Shown here: piece after piece, positions 47,411 to 59,020 of the stretch
Layout of the letters: each line of letters begins with the position of its first letter
Numbering within the stretch: the stretch's first letter is position 1
Source: Ambrosia x helenae
Taxonomy: Eukaryota; Streptophyta; Magnoliopsida; Asterales; Asteraceae
DNA length: 64,000 bases
Direction: 5' to 3'
NCBI GenBank assembly: GCA_030844895.1
Contig: CM061231.1
Coordinates: forward strand, 35,287,149-35,351,148
Made by a program: the position numbers and the translations under genes
Notes under the pieces: model-generated
Databases searched by the model: none
Told to the model about the DNA's origin: nothing
Seen by the model: the letters and a program-made list of their open reading frames with translations, nothing else

Positions 47411-48542
47411 CTAGTAGCAGTGTAATATCCAATGCCTGCACGGACCGCTGTGGTGTTCTTCTTCTTCCACCACTGCTTCTTTCTCATCTTCCTTGTTTGG
47501 TGACACTTGATCAAAATCTTTGGCCACTTCTAGAGCTGACAAATCAACTAACTCGTCACCAAACTCTGCTTCCCCATCAGCTACTTCTTCAAGCAGATCA
47601 GTGGTGTCTTCCTCTTCCACCACTTCTTCCTCAAACAGCCAGCCTGTGGATTCTGAAAAGTCCATATCTTCCTCAGCCTCCCCTATCTTCTCCATCATGG
47701 TTTTTCTATGCACGTCCCAGGCTATCCTTTCAATCTCCTCATTATCACTCCAGACATCTGCCTCCCAAGGATATGTTGCTGAACTAGAGATCTGGCAAGG
47801 CTGCTCATCCTGCTGAACCAAAGGTGGGACTAAGGCGTCCATTATGATCTCTGGCTCTAACCCTGCATCCTGCAAAATATCATCCTCACAAGACAAGTGT
47901 AAAGAATCATATGGGTCAGTTAAATCATGCACAAAATTAGATGAGTAGGGACAAACAGTTTTAGCAACGGGCCTAATGCAATCAGGTAATGTAAATGTTA
48001 CCATCTCGTCTGGGTCATCATTTGTTAAATAAACCTGCTGAATTGGAGGTGGGACTTCAACGTCCATTATGGTCTTCAGTTCATCCACCTGAGCCTCTAG
48101 CCTTTTAAGTGCTGCATCTTGTTCCTCAAATAGTCAGTGTGCTCGGATAGCAAAGAATGCATATCCTCGAGCATGAGTTGTTGATTAGCAAGGAAGGTGT
48201 CACGATTAGCAAGAAAGGCGGCAAAGTCGGGCCTAGTGTGGACGAGACATCCCGATAATCGGGATGTGGATACAAATCTTGGCTAGGTGGGTACTCTGAC
48301 GAGCTACCACCATGCCTTTCCTCATATATCTCAGCTTGTAGACGATCAGGCCGACTTTTTATTCTATCTAGTGACTCAGATGTTGCATGGTTAAACCACC
48401 GGTTTGCCTGTGGGTATGAAGGCTGGTATGACTGATATGGCTGCGGCTGCAAATACTCGTTATAATAATCCGTGGAATACCCCGATGAATATGAATGAGG
48501 GCATCTTATGGTAAAATGGAGTCCTCCGCAGATCTCGCACAT
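47411..48542 (-). pseudogene. gag: Element N gag-like gene, frameshifted
   Basis: Starts MCEICGGLHFTIRCPHSY; the CEICGGLHFTIRCP cluster resembles the Cys-rich motif in Athila/Tat Gag proteins. A Tyr/Gln/Pro-rich stretch follows (YLQPQPYQSYQPSYPQ). The frame is disturbed near 48240 and near 48133. The following frame, from MDELKTIMDVEVPP, is long and very acidic (for example LFEEEVVEEEDTTDLLEEV) and ends at 47411. It starts about 130 bp after the primer site. I infer a shortened Gag; no capsid domain is certain. Confidence 0.6.
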
Positions 48543-48672
48543 GATAAAAAAAATTATATATTACAAATAAAAATAATAAAAAAATAATAAGAAATAAAAT
48601 AAAATAAAAGTAAAAATTATTCACAAAATAGTAGACCAGAAACGGATCGGATGATTCTCAAGAGTGCCAATT

Positions 48673-48693
48673 GCGTCCCCAGCAAAGGCGCCA
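48673..48693 (-). other. Primer binding site of element N (Athila/Tat type)
   Basis: The minus strand has tggcgcctttgctggggac six bases after the 5' LTR, the usual Athila/Tat-type primer site rather than the tRNA-iMet type. Confidence 0.75.
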
Positions 48694-48699
48694 AAAACT

Positions 48700-50372
48700 T
48701 GATGTGTGTAAATGTATATATATAAATAACACAAGCTTTAATTAGAACGACTCACCTAAAAACTACACACGCACGGCAAGTGTACCGGTCGCAAAGCAGT
48801 AAACAGATAAGACCGAGTATCGAACCCAAAGACGCGAATGCAACTCTAGATCACAACCTATACCGAATACTAGCCTAAATAAATATATACTTAAAGTGGG
48901 GGGTTAAACTAATAATTATAAACTTAAAAGAAACTAAATATAAGTTAAATAACCTCGACTGCTTATAGGAACTTGGAGAAATCAGATAGGAAGAAGGCTG
49001 GTTACTTAGGTAAAATCCTAGACACTAGCAATAAATCCTGAATCTGGTAATTAACTTGAGACCCTATTCTTATCTAATAAACCTCCTGTCAAAGATAGCT
49101 CACTAGACTCAAGGCGGGACAAGTGTAGAAATGCTAAGATGGATCCGGATCGCCCTAGCGTACCAAAATCCCACAGAAATCAGATTAAAACCTCTCCTGG
49201 ATTAAAACCCTCAAACTATGAAGCAGACGTAAACTTTACTGAAGAAAACCTAGGAAAACTCTAAATACGGACAAGTAGCGACTCCCAACCTAGCGCTTGC
49301 CAACTACCGAACAATGCCTAGTTAGTTACCTAGCAAACTTGAGTTAGATTTCTCACCCTCAAGAATGGACTGCACGTCTTAGTTAATTTATTATATTAGT
49401 TTGTTATACTTGTGTCGTACTCCAACTCCAAATACTAGCACGCTAACCTAAGTTGACGAACTAGATTGATTTCAAGACCTAGGGGGTATCTCTACATGCC
49501 TAGCTTCACAAAACCAATAAACAAACTTCAAATAAAATCAACACCAACACACATATATCAAATCCAACAATAAAATTAAAATCATGTAATTCTACACGTC
49601 AAGATTAAAAACCAAAAACCATTAAATACTGCATATTACGTGTCTAGTTCATAAACCTAAGCAACCATGGAAATATTTAGTTCATAGTTATAATTAGAAA
49701 CATAGTCATAGAGTCTCGAAAAACAATAATAAACATGTCTCTAAATAAATAAAAACGATAAAACAAACCACCGGGTCTTCAAATAATTAATCTTTAGTGC
49801 ACCCGGACCTTCTCCATCTCCAAAAATCACCAAAACTCCTTCTAGTCGTCTGGCTTCTTGGTCGTGCCCCCCTTTTTCTTTTTGCGATTCAAGGTCCTCC
49901 CTCTGTGCGATTATATGATATGATAATCTCCCCCAATGAATCACACTTTGTTCTAATATATATCTTTCCGCCGTCCAATAGTATATCCGTAACAATAACC
50001 TACTTTGACTTTGGGCCTTGGGATGTGAGGTGACTAAAGTCACGTTTTTCTATTTTTTTCTTTGAATTTGAATTATTATTATTATATCTAATATACTATT
50101 AATATATATAGTATTATGACATCGTACTTTAAACTCGGGTGTTCCTGACTTGATCAAAGTTGCTCGTTTACGCTCCAATGTTCATGAACACCTACTAAAA
50201 TATAAAATAAATACATAAGTAATAAAAATGACACAAAACTAATAAAAATCTACAAAACGCTAAATAAATAAAATAGAACGGTACAAGCCTAAAACTAATA
50301 AAAACACTATATAAACGACTCGAAAACTATACAAACTTTACACTGGAAATAGATGTATTATACAATACATCA
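48700..50372 (-). repeat. Element N 5' LTR
   Basis: Same length and ends as the 3' LTR; followed by the duplication ataaa. Confidence 0.93.
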
Positions 50373-50396
50373 ATAAACATTACCATGCTCATTCCT

Positions 50397-50533
50397 AAGC
50401 ACAACCATGCTTGTAAATAAGCACAACCATGCTTGTGAATAAGCACGATCATGTCACACCATGCCACATTCCAGCATAACCATGCTCATTCCTGATCCCA
50501 ACCATGCTTGTAAATAAGCACCATCATGCTTGG
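50397..50533. repeat. Degenerate 22-bp tandem repeat (aagcacaaccatgcttgt...)
   Basis: Two adjacent good units (50397-50440), then diverged ones to 50533. Each unit contains the near-palindrome aagcacaaccatgctt. Confidence 0.7.
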
Positions 50534-50892
50534 ATTTTGTCCGGACATTGATAGACGCACTTGTATAATTCTTAAACGCACTTACAAAAACAATGCCACC
50601 AGATACTCATTTACATAAATGCACGTTGAAAACACATGATTCACTATAAACGCACGCTATGTCACTTCTTCTTTATCATACCATTACTGAACACTGTAAA
50701 AACATAGCACGTTATGTGTCTTCTTCTTCATCATACCAATGCGACGGTTACTGGAGTTAATTTTGCACCTGGAGATGCTGGTATCTTCAACGAAACAGAT
50801 GAACTATTTGTAAGATTACACGTCTCATATCTTAATTGAATTATAAATAAACAAGACCGTTCAAAACTTATTGGTTTATATATATACAACGA

Positions 50893-51639
50893 TTTCTAAC
50901 ACGCCCGTTAGAAATATAATAAACAAGACCGTTTACAATTTATTGGCTCATATATAAATATAATAAGCCGTTTCTAACACTCTCGTTAGAAAAATTAAAC
51001 GTCTAGCTTGTTCGTTTTACAAAAGCATCAATTTTAACACTCTCGTTAGAAAAAAAAAATTATAAGTTTAAAAATAACTTATGATTTTGTAAATACTTAT
51101 TTCTAATACGCTCATTAGAAATGTTTGATGACACATTATTCTTTCAATGTCATCAATTCTAACACGCTCGTTAGATATACATGTTTCAAAACTTGTTGTT
51201 TACATAACTAATTTCTAATACGCCCATTAGAAAATAATATTTTCCAACTCGTTCTTTAGGAAAATAAAGGTTATAAAACTTATTATTTTAGAATAATTGT
51301 AATATCTAACATGCTTGTTAGAAATTATACATGTTTTGAAACTTATTATTTTACAAAAAAAAATAATTATTATTTCTAACACGCTCGTTAGAAATAAACA
51401 TGTTTCAACACATTGGATAACAATCACTATTTCTCCAAATAATGATCTCTAACACGCTCGTTAGATCAAAAACGTACACCAAACGTTTCTATATGGGTTG
51501 CCAAAATATTTTCTAACACACTCATTAGAAAATATTTTACTAAGATTAATCTCTAACACGCTCGTTTAGAGATAATCTCTAGCAAATATTTTTCATGGGT
51601 TGACAAATATTACGTCTTTTCTAATACGCTCATTAGAAA
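50893..51639. repeat. Array of about 13 palindromes TTTCTAAY-ACGCTC-RTTAGAAA
   Basis: Sites at 50893, 50971, 51031, 51100, 51156, 51212, 51241 (poor), 51304, 51373, 51445, 51510, 51549 and 51618. Each has two 8-bp arms around a 6-nt centre, separated by AT-rich spacers with a recurring aaaacttatt word. The inner pair is C-G in eight copies and T-A in three, which preserves the pairing. Confidence 0.8.
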
Positions 51640-53796
51640 AATAGTATTTGAACACGTCTAAATACATGTTAATATTTGTTAAAACTTCGGATTATCGAAA
51701 CCCGACACAAAAACCCATGAAACCGAAAACTTGAATCAAAACTTTTCATTTTGTAAACACGGCATTTCGGATTAAAGATTGTACTCCAATCATACATATT
51801 AATCCGAGTTGTACTACATATATATTTCCAAAAATATTTATTAGACTTTAACAGAAATCCCAATTAATATTTTTTATACTTTCGTGAACCCAAAAATCCT
51901 TTAATAAGAAGGTTTTTAGATTGTATCAACAATCTACACGAAAGTCTGTTTTAAGATTGTAGGAAATAGGGTTCACAATTTTATTAAATTAATAATAAAA
52001 AGAAATAATAACGATACTCTCGTTATTCGTTGGAAATAACATAGTACAATACTGATTACAAAACTAAATGTAAATGAAAATAAAAACAGATACATATACC
52101 GAATCTTGATCCAAGTCTAATACGTTAGTAAACTTCAACCGAACCATCTTATGTAGCACTCCGCTGCAATAATAACAAACTTGTTGTAGACGGTTTTGGT
52201 TGAGGATCGTGTTTGACACGAGGCCCTTAAAACAGATTTCGCGCCTTCTCTCAGACAGTCTGTCTCCCAGGGTACAACAACCGGAACAGTGATGTACTGC
52301 AGGAGATGGCTCTCAGCCAGAGATAAAATCGGGTATGATAGTGATTCTTGATGTGTAAAGGAAAAATATAAAGTTGTCAAAAAGAACTTAGAAAGAGTAC
52401 TCCTCTTCTAAAATTCTTTTATAGAGAGATTATGTAAGAGAGTAAATTTTTCGGATCCCAAAGAATGAACTACTAAGTCCATACTTATAGTAACCTATGA
52501 GTCAAAACTCTTCAACCCATTAATGTTTTAATTAACAAGATAATTAATCTTGTAATAAAACCGTGTTTAATCTCTACATAAATGGATTTCAAGTGGTAAA
52601 CGAAACTGTCATTTTAATTCATGACATAAGTTGAAACAGTTGCTTGAGAACGCGTTACGAGCACAACAGTCCGCGCGCCATACCACGCGTTTAGAACCTG
52701 TTGCGCGGACCTGGGCGCTCCCTGGTCATGTGCGCATAACGTCACGTCGTTCGCGGAACCTGCCACACGCACGTCACATTTTCCATAGGCGGCCAAGCTC
52801 AGTACCCATGCGCCACTCGTTGTTACTGGTTACGTAAACGCGGAGACCAGGATGCTACCTGGTCGTCCGCCATGTACCAGACCACGTGCATGAGGTCAAA
52901 AATACAAAGGCGGCTTTCAAGCGCCACCCACGCGCGTGTGTGCGAGTGCGAGTTACCCTTTAGGGTCCCACTAGTGTTTGGCTCAAGCTAAACAATATAC
53001 AAGGAGTGCTCCTCCTTATAAACCACTTCATGTTTTGTCATCCCACCAATGTAGGACAAGTTGACAAAACTTTATCCATTTTCTCATATTTGGTTGTTCA
53101 AACCTACTACTTTCAAGCTTCGATATCTCATTCATCTTAGCTCTTTTTTGGACATGGGTTGGTTCGTTATGATGCTCTCACAATATAGTACACAAACCGG
53201 AAATAATTATTTATATAACACATATATAAATTCATTTATTTAAGTCCAAGATTAGTGAAAAATCATTTTTCACTACCATTTTTGTTCCTAATCATCAGAT
53301 CCCTACCTTCACGTCATCAACACATAACTTCGTCATCCATCACTCCTCGCTATGGTATGATTACTACCCCTTAAATTGAATGAGACAAAATAATTAAAAC
53401 CAAATAGGATGTGACAACCTTAAGTTCCCTCACGGTCATCACGCTCGAGAGGGGGTTGTTCCGGTGAGATCACTACCCTCACATCCCTCTAATTTATCCG
53501 CATACCCTTTGGCCTTAAAAAAATACGACTATCGATCTCAGATTATTAAATGCATTGTTGGTTACAATTAATGATTTCCAGATAATTCTTTGGTACTTTT
53601 CTAGGTATTTTAATTGCAATAAATGAAATAGAGAAAATCATGAATATCATAATCTGTTTAGATAAAATAGAGGTGATAACAGGGTTGGGTTGGATGTTTG
53701 AGTGCTTCATATTTTGACAGTCTAACTTGATGAAGTGAAGGGGACACATATATTTATTCGAGTAAAGTCATAACTCATAAGCATAATTCAAATAGA
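51640..53796. other. Unassigned outer-flank sequence
   Basis: No gene or element recognised. 52130-52380 has moderate GC and short frames with no domain. 52640-52960 is GC-rich with repeated gcgcg words. The rest is AT-rich. Confidence 0.5.
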
Positions 53797-53825
53797 CTTT
53801 TAAGAGTGAATAACCAAAATTGTCT

Positions 53826-54200
53826 GTGCGCATATAATGTATATATGTGTGGTCCTTGGGGGATAAAAGTAAAGTTGCACTAATTTTAACGTTATTTAAT
53901 TTACTAATTTCGTGAAAATAACGTTAAAAATGACGGACGGCTAATCATGCATCAGGTGGTGACATTGATAGCCAAAAGATAAGGGGGTACATGCACCAAT
54001 CGGGTTTGTCCCGATTGCTAAGTGTTATGTGCCTTATGTCTAAGGCTTGATACAAAACCAGTATTGAGCCGAGGGTCTCATTGGAAGCAGCCTCTCTATT
54101 CCCACGGAGTAGAGGTAAGGTTGTCTACATCTTACCCTCCTCAGACCCTACCTTAGCTTTTGCTATTGGTGGGATTAACTGAGTATGATGATGATGATGA
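53826..54200 (+). mobile_element. SINE-like insertion in the left inverted repeat
   Basis: Flanked by tgtct on both sides (53821-53825 and 54201-54205). The 3' half (gagccgagggtctc, cagcctctctattcccac, tctacatcttaccctcctca) is the conserved 3' region of widespread plant TS/Au-type SINEs, and it ends in a (tgatga)n tail. The 5' half is less typical and clear Pol III boxes were not identified, so it may be a composite. Confidence 0.6.
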
Positions 54201-54319
54201 TGTCTATGAGGTTTTTTCATTTTTGTTAGATCCATCCAAAAAAGTTTTTTTTCTCACCTGAGCCACTGACGTTTCCCAATTATTGCTAGATCTGTCCAAA
54301 TGACTAACTTTGTTAAAAA

Positions 54320-54643
54320 CTAACCAAATCTGAAAGGAAATTTTTGTAATGTTACTCCTCTTTTAAGTTGTCTTTGAAGTGCATCAGATGGATAACCATC
54401 TGGAAACCGATTATTACTCGACCGATGTGAATTCGACAATGAATCGTGTTTTGTCAAGAATCTAAACAACAAGTGAAGCAAACCAGATATAAAAACAAGA
54501 CTGCCAATATTATTGTAATGAACAGAACCGTTTGTAGCACCTAAAGATGATGATGATAATAAAGGGGTTGATGTTTTATAAACAGTAACACTAAATGGTG
54601 GTAATGGGACAACAACCCTATCTTTGTACATTTGATATTTCAT
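54320..54643 (-). CDS. Unrecognised 107-codon ORF between inverted repeats
   Basis: MKYQMYKDRVVVPLPPFSVT to KFPFRFG. It has a Ser-rich stretch and a hydrophobic segment (GSLVFISGLLHLLFRFL) that could be membrane-spanning. Its last codons run into the left inverted repeat, so that end is not natural. It reads more like an exon than random AT-rich DNA and may be a captured host-gene fragment. I cannot name a source. Confidence 0.35.
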   Translation of the reverse strand: MKYQMYKDRVVVPLPPFSVTVYKTSTPLLSSSSLGATNGSVHYNNIGSLVFISGLLHLLFRFLTKHDSLSNSHRSSNNRFPDGYPSDALQRQLKRGVTLQKFPFRFG

Positions 54644-55321
54644 CCAAGAAACCTTAAAACATTTGTATGCTTAAACCCCATATCATTGAACAACATATTT
54701 TTTATATTAAAGATTCATTAACAACAAAAACACGACTTATATTTGGGATAAAGATTCATACCCAAAAGATAAAACACAAAAAAGTTACAAAACTTTACCA
54801 TCAGATGTAACCAATGGGTCATGCTCCATTAAGCTAAAAGACAATTCTAAACACAAGCCATTGATTCCTGTTCAATAATAGTAGATAGATACATGGTGAC
54901 AAAAATAAGATAAATTTCTATTCTTTTCTTTTCATCTTCACCTACCTTGAACATTGAAGAACCCACCTCTGGTTTTAAAAGAGGGGTAAAATTGCAAAAA
55001 TATCCCTTCAGATTTGGTTAGTTTTTAACAAAGTTAGTCATTTGGACGGATCTAGCAATAATTGGGAAACGTAAGTGGCTCAGGTGAGAGAAAAAACTTT
55101 TTTAGATGGATCTAGCAAAAATGGGAAAACCTCAGGGACAATTTTGGCTATTCACTCGACTTTTAACTATGTAACTCAAATATTACTAATTTAACAGGTT
55201 TTTCTAAACCAGTCAAACAATCTGAAAGCTTGTGAGTTGCTTGTAATAAAGTGAAAAACGGATCCTGAACGGATTTTAGACAAGTCATGATGAACATAAT
55301 GTTTAATTTAAACATGTTATA

Positions 55322-56000
55322 TGTTAAAAAGAATATATTTTTTTTACAATTTTATAACTTTTATTGTCTTCTATTTTATAAAGTTGTTATATTATTTTTT
55401 ATATAGTTTATGATCATAATATAGAGGCTTTTATATGTTGAGGGTTGGTGCAGGTTGGGCTTGGATGTGCTATTGAAGTCCAGTTAGTGTTGCTGCAGTG
55501 GCCTAGTTCGTGTCAAGGAGTCCAGTTCGTGTGATGGCCCATTTCTTCTCAAGTGTGACTGTTGGCACAAGGGCCTAGATCAAGGATTAATATAATTATG
55601 CTGATTTGGCAATCCGTGTCAAACAAACACATCCATTATCAGCCGTTAGTTGTCTTTTTTTGTGGCCGTTGGACTCATTAGAAGAAACACAATTCCTCAG
55701 CTATAAATAGCTGAGGTCTTCCATACTTTACCACTTTTTTTATCAGTCTTGTTTAATCTTTCTCATTTGTTTACCTTCACTCTCTCTTTGTCAATTAGGG
55801 TTTGAGATAGATTAGGTTGTTCTGATGTTGTTCTGGGTTATAACTCTTGTTGTTTGGTTTATTCTCGTGAAGAACAGCTTTTTGTTTGTGAGTCAGTGTT
55901 TAGGTTGGTTTGGGTTTTTCCCTGTATTTTAAGAGTCTTTGTAATCTGTTCAGTTTTTTAGTAATAAAAGATTATTTGTTTTGATATCATGTTCTTGACA
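55322..56000 (+). repeat. Element T 5' LTR
   Basis: 679 bp, TGTTAAAAAGAATATA to GTTCTTGACA, with TATAAATA at 55702-55709. Confidence 0.92.
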
Positions 56001-56012
56001 TGGTATCAGAGC
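56001..56012 (+). other. Primer binding site of element T
   Basis: TGGTATCAGAGC immediately after the LTR. Confidence 0.95.
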
Positions 56013-56600
56013 ATTAGGTCTTGATTCGTTCTTATGGTCTTCCGTTGATATTAGGGTTTCTGGTTCTTTCTGTCTGTTGGTGTTCTTGTTGGTTCACATT
56101 GGGATTTGTTGTGCATAGATCTGCTAATCAGATCTAGGGTTTGGATCCTGTGGACTGTGTTGAACTTTGCGAGAATTAGATCTAATCTCAAGATTTGTGG
56201 AGTTTCTGGATTGCACATCTTCTCGCTCTCTGGTGTTATAACCCTAAGTGAAGGTTATAACACTACGAGTTTTAGGCGAACCCTAACTTGGGCCCCCTCT
56301 CGGTGAGATCTTTTCCTTTTACTATTTTTGTCTAGAGTTGTCCTAAGGAGTTGATTGTACAAGACTTGAGTTCCTGTTTAGCTTTAGGGTCGGTCTAGAT
56401 CTTAGGAGGCTCCTGTACGAGGACCTGCGTTGGTACCTTGTGAGTGATGAACCAGTGATCAGATCACCAGTACAGCTTCGCCTTGTGTTCTATTTTGTTT
56501 TCTTGGATCTTGGTTGTGATTATTCTTAATTATGATTCTGTTGATCACTTAGTTGTTTTGTTTGTTTTGAATGATTTGTTTCTATGTTCTATTGATTGAT
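56013..56600 (+). other. Element T leader
   Basis: About 590 bp of T-rich untranslated sequence; the frame at 56106-56306 has no recognisable domain. Confidence 0.6.
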
Positions 56601-57536
56601 ATGGTTGATAGTGAGCCTGAGTCTACTGGTGGGGGAGGGTCTGACCCTGGTATTGGGTCAGGTCCTGGTCCATCAGATGCTCTGGTTACTTTGGTTAACA
56701 AACTTGTAGCTAGTGATCCATTGTATTTGCATGCAAGTAATCTACTAATCTGACTATTATTAGTATCAAGCTTAAGGGTACTAAGAATTATACTGTATGG
56801 GCCAATGCAATGATCTTAGGTCTTCAGGTTAAAAATAAATTAGGATTTATCAATGGTGATTGTGTTAAACCTGTTAATGATTCTGTGTTAGCTAGACAGT
56901 GGGACAGGTGTAATTATGTGGTTTTAACTTGGATTTTGAATTCCATATCTGAATAATTGTATTTACGACAAGTGTATTCTAAACTTGCTTCTGATGTTTG
57001 GAAAGATTTGAAAGAAACTTATAATAAGGTTGATGGATTTGTTGTATTTGATTTGTATCAAAAGATTAACTCATTTAGTCAAAATGGGATGTCTGTTTCT
57101 GATTACTATCATAAGTTGAATTTTATGTGGAAACAACTTGATCAAATATTGCAGTTACCTTCTTGTGTATGTGATGCAGCTAGAGAATTCAATAATTACA
57201 ATCATATGATCAAATTGATGTAATTCTTAATGGGTCTTGATAGTGTTTATCAGAATGTTAGGACTGCTTTGCTGATTAGATATGAACTTCCTTCTATTAA
57301 GGAAGCTTTTGGTATTGTTTCTCGTGAAGAGTCACATAGGAATTCTAGTGGTTTAGCTGAAACTGGCCAATCTGTTAGTTTTGCTGCTGCTAGAATTACT
57401 CGTGCAAATGACTTTGTTAACAACACAAATGTTTCTAATAATTCAAATAAGAAATTTTCCTAAGGTGTTAATCAGAATCTCAAATGTACACATTGTAATA
57501 AAATAGGTCACCTGGTTGAAAAGTGTTTTGAGCTGA
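56601..57536 (+). pseudogene. gag: Element T gag
   Basis: Starts MVDSEPESTGGGGSDPGIGS. The N-terminal copia Gag motif DPLYLHASN is cut by a frame change near 56745. Capsid-like sequence continues in other frames (YTVWANAMILGLQVKNKLGF, SKLASDVWKDLKETY) with stops near 56954 and 57221. CCHC knuckle CTHCNKIGHLVEKC at about 57485-57526. At least four lesions. Confidence 0.85.
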
Positions 57537-57549
57537 TTAGGTATCCCCA

Positions 57550-58644
57550 TTGGGTAAAACCAAGGGTAACCAAGTCAAAAGAAATGTTATGAATAACAAT
57601 TGTTCTACTGATTCTGCTAATGTGTGTACTACTACTTTGACTGGTGAACAAGTTAGTAGGTTGTTAAGTTTGTTGAATGCTAAGGAAGGTGAAAGTTCTC
57701 ATGTCTGCAATGTTGCTGATAATATTTTTTGTGCTTCTGCCTGTTGTACTAGTGTTTATTGTTTTGCTAGTGTAGGTGGGGAGTTAATTGGTATTGGTTG
57801 GTTAATTGAATCAGGTGCAAATGAACACATGGTTAATAGTGAAAAATGTTTATTTGATTATGTTGATGTTTCTGATTTAAACATTAGAGTAAAACATCCT
57901 AATGGTACCTTTGCTTTAGTAACCAAGATAGGAAAATTAAAACTGTCTGAAAAAGTTGTTTTACAAGATGTGTTGGATGTACCTGAATATTCAATTAACC
58001 TGCTATCTGTTCATAAGTTAGCTAGAGACAATAAGTTGTTTGTTGGCTTTGATAAACATAAGTGTTATCTTCAGGACTTAACAACAAAGAAAGTCTTGGT
58101 GACTGGTGAACAATTTGATGGTCAGTACTTGTGTGGAAATGCTTCTATGAATTATAAGGTGTGTTGTAGTAGTGTTAGTATGTTTAATATGTGGCATAGT
58201 AAACTTGGAAATCCATCTGACCATGTTCTAAAATTTTTAAAACCTGAGTTAAAACAAACATTAGAAAACAATCATAGTCCTTGTGAAATCTGTCATAGGG
58301 CAAAACAACATAGAGAACCATTCCCTCTCAGTGATCATAAATCAACTGAGTTAGGGCAATTGGTTCACCTTGATGTTTGGGACCCATATAGAGTGGTTGA
58401 CAGAGATGGTTTCAAATATTTTCTAACCATAGTTGATGACTATTCTATGGATGTTTGGATTTGTTTAATGAAACATAAAACTGAGGTGTTTTCTAATGTT
58501 CAAGATTTTTCAAACATATTAGAAAATCAGTTTAAAAAGAAGGTTAAAATGTTTAGAAGTGATAATGGTTTAGAGTTTGTCAATAGTCAGATGAATAATT
58601 TATGTAGAAGTAAAGGAATTATTCATCAAACCACATGTGCCTAT
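57550..58644 (+). pseudogene. Element T protease and integrase, truncated
   Basis: The protease-like region has LIESGANEHM, with Glu where copia proteases have the catalytic Asp, so it is probably inactive. The pre-integrase finger MWHSKLGNPS lacks the usual second His; CEICHRAKQHREPF follows. Integrase has HLDVWDPY, IVDDYS and SDNGLEF, giving two catalytic acids; the Glu lies across the break at 36067. The frame is open until the Athila-like LTR starts. Confidence 0.88.
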
Positions 58645-59020
58645 TGATATCTCACAAAATTAACATATAAAACGGGCATAAACAGTCTCAAAATAGGATA
58701 CAATTAAGGCTATATTATTAATATTTGATACTTAATTCGTTCCTATTTATATTTATCAGGAAAATGGAGCTCTAAGACGGAAACAGAGGATTTCCTGGTG
58801 AAAACGAGCAAAAACTGGAGATTCCGCCAGTTCACTGTATGTTTGAAGACAATCCTGGGACTCAATCAATGCTGAAATCAGTCCGGGAATGACCAAACAT
58901 GCCCACGCTCACTTGCACGAAGGCCCTACACGCGAGAAGACAACGCAGCAAACTTGGAGAGACAGAAAACAAACATAGCAAGCCACGCACGCCCGTGCCA
59001 TGTAGAAGGGCATGCCCATG
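58645..59020 (+). repeat. Athila-like LTR, left part
   Basis: Begins TGATATCTCACAAAATTAAC after the duplication cctat (58640-58644). It matches the 3' LTR start at 13889 for about 180 bp. It has the palindrome gcacgcccgtgc (58987-58998) and ends at the duplication ccatg (59016-59020), where copia C starts. Its natural continuation is at 5664. Confidence 0.8.

Larger units (their letters stand above)
43641..50372 (-). mobile_element. Element N: complete non-autonomous Athila/Tat-like LTR element
   Basis: 6,732 bp with two 1,673-bp LTRs, flanked by ataaa (43636-43640 and 50373-50377). In minus-strand sense: 5' LTR (48700-50372), primer site, broken gag-like gene, about 2 kb of non-coding interior, polypurine tract, 3' LTR (43641-45313). 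No pol is visible. The LTRs differ at about 20 positions by eye, so the insertion is fairly recent. Confidence 0.93.
53797..55166. mobile_element. Inverted-repeat DNA transposon carrying an insertion and a coding-like segment
   Basis: The left arm (53797-53825 plus 54201-54366) and right arm (54974-55166) are inverted repeats of about 190 bp with high similarity, including ccaaatgactaactttgtta and its complement. No transposase is seen. The left arm is split by a 375-bp insertion. I cannot define an outer target duplication, so the superfamily (Mutator-like is a guess) is open. Confidence 0.7.
55322..58644 (+). mobile_element. Ty1/copia element T, 5' half
   Basis: 5' LTR, primer site, leader, gag, protease and integrase, stopping within integrase at 58644 where an Athila-like LTR begins. 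It is preceded by ttata (55317-55321). Its continuation, base for base, is at 36067. Confidence 0.9.

Noticed and set aside
47314..47816. Plus-strand Ser/Leu-rich frames over element N
   Set aside because: They are the complement of the acidic Gag-like frame (Glu codons read as Ser and Leu on the other strand).
50893..51639. CRISPR array
   Set aside because: The repeats are imperfect, the spacers vary in length and resemble each other, and the context is a plant nuclear genome.
52630..52840. Gene in the GC-rich island
   Set aside because: Overlapping short frames on both strands arise from GC-rich, stop-poor sequence, with no domain and no splice or codon pattern.
50800..53000. Endogenous pararetrovirus fragment
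   Set aside because: No reverse transcriptase, coat or movement protein motif and no tRNA primer site could be read in any frame.
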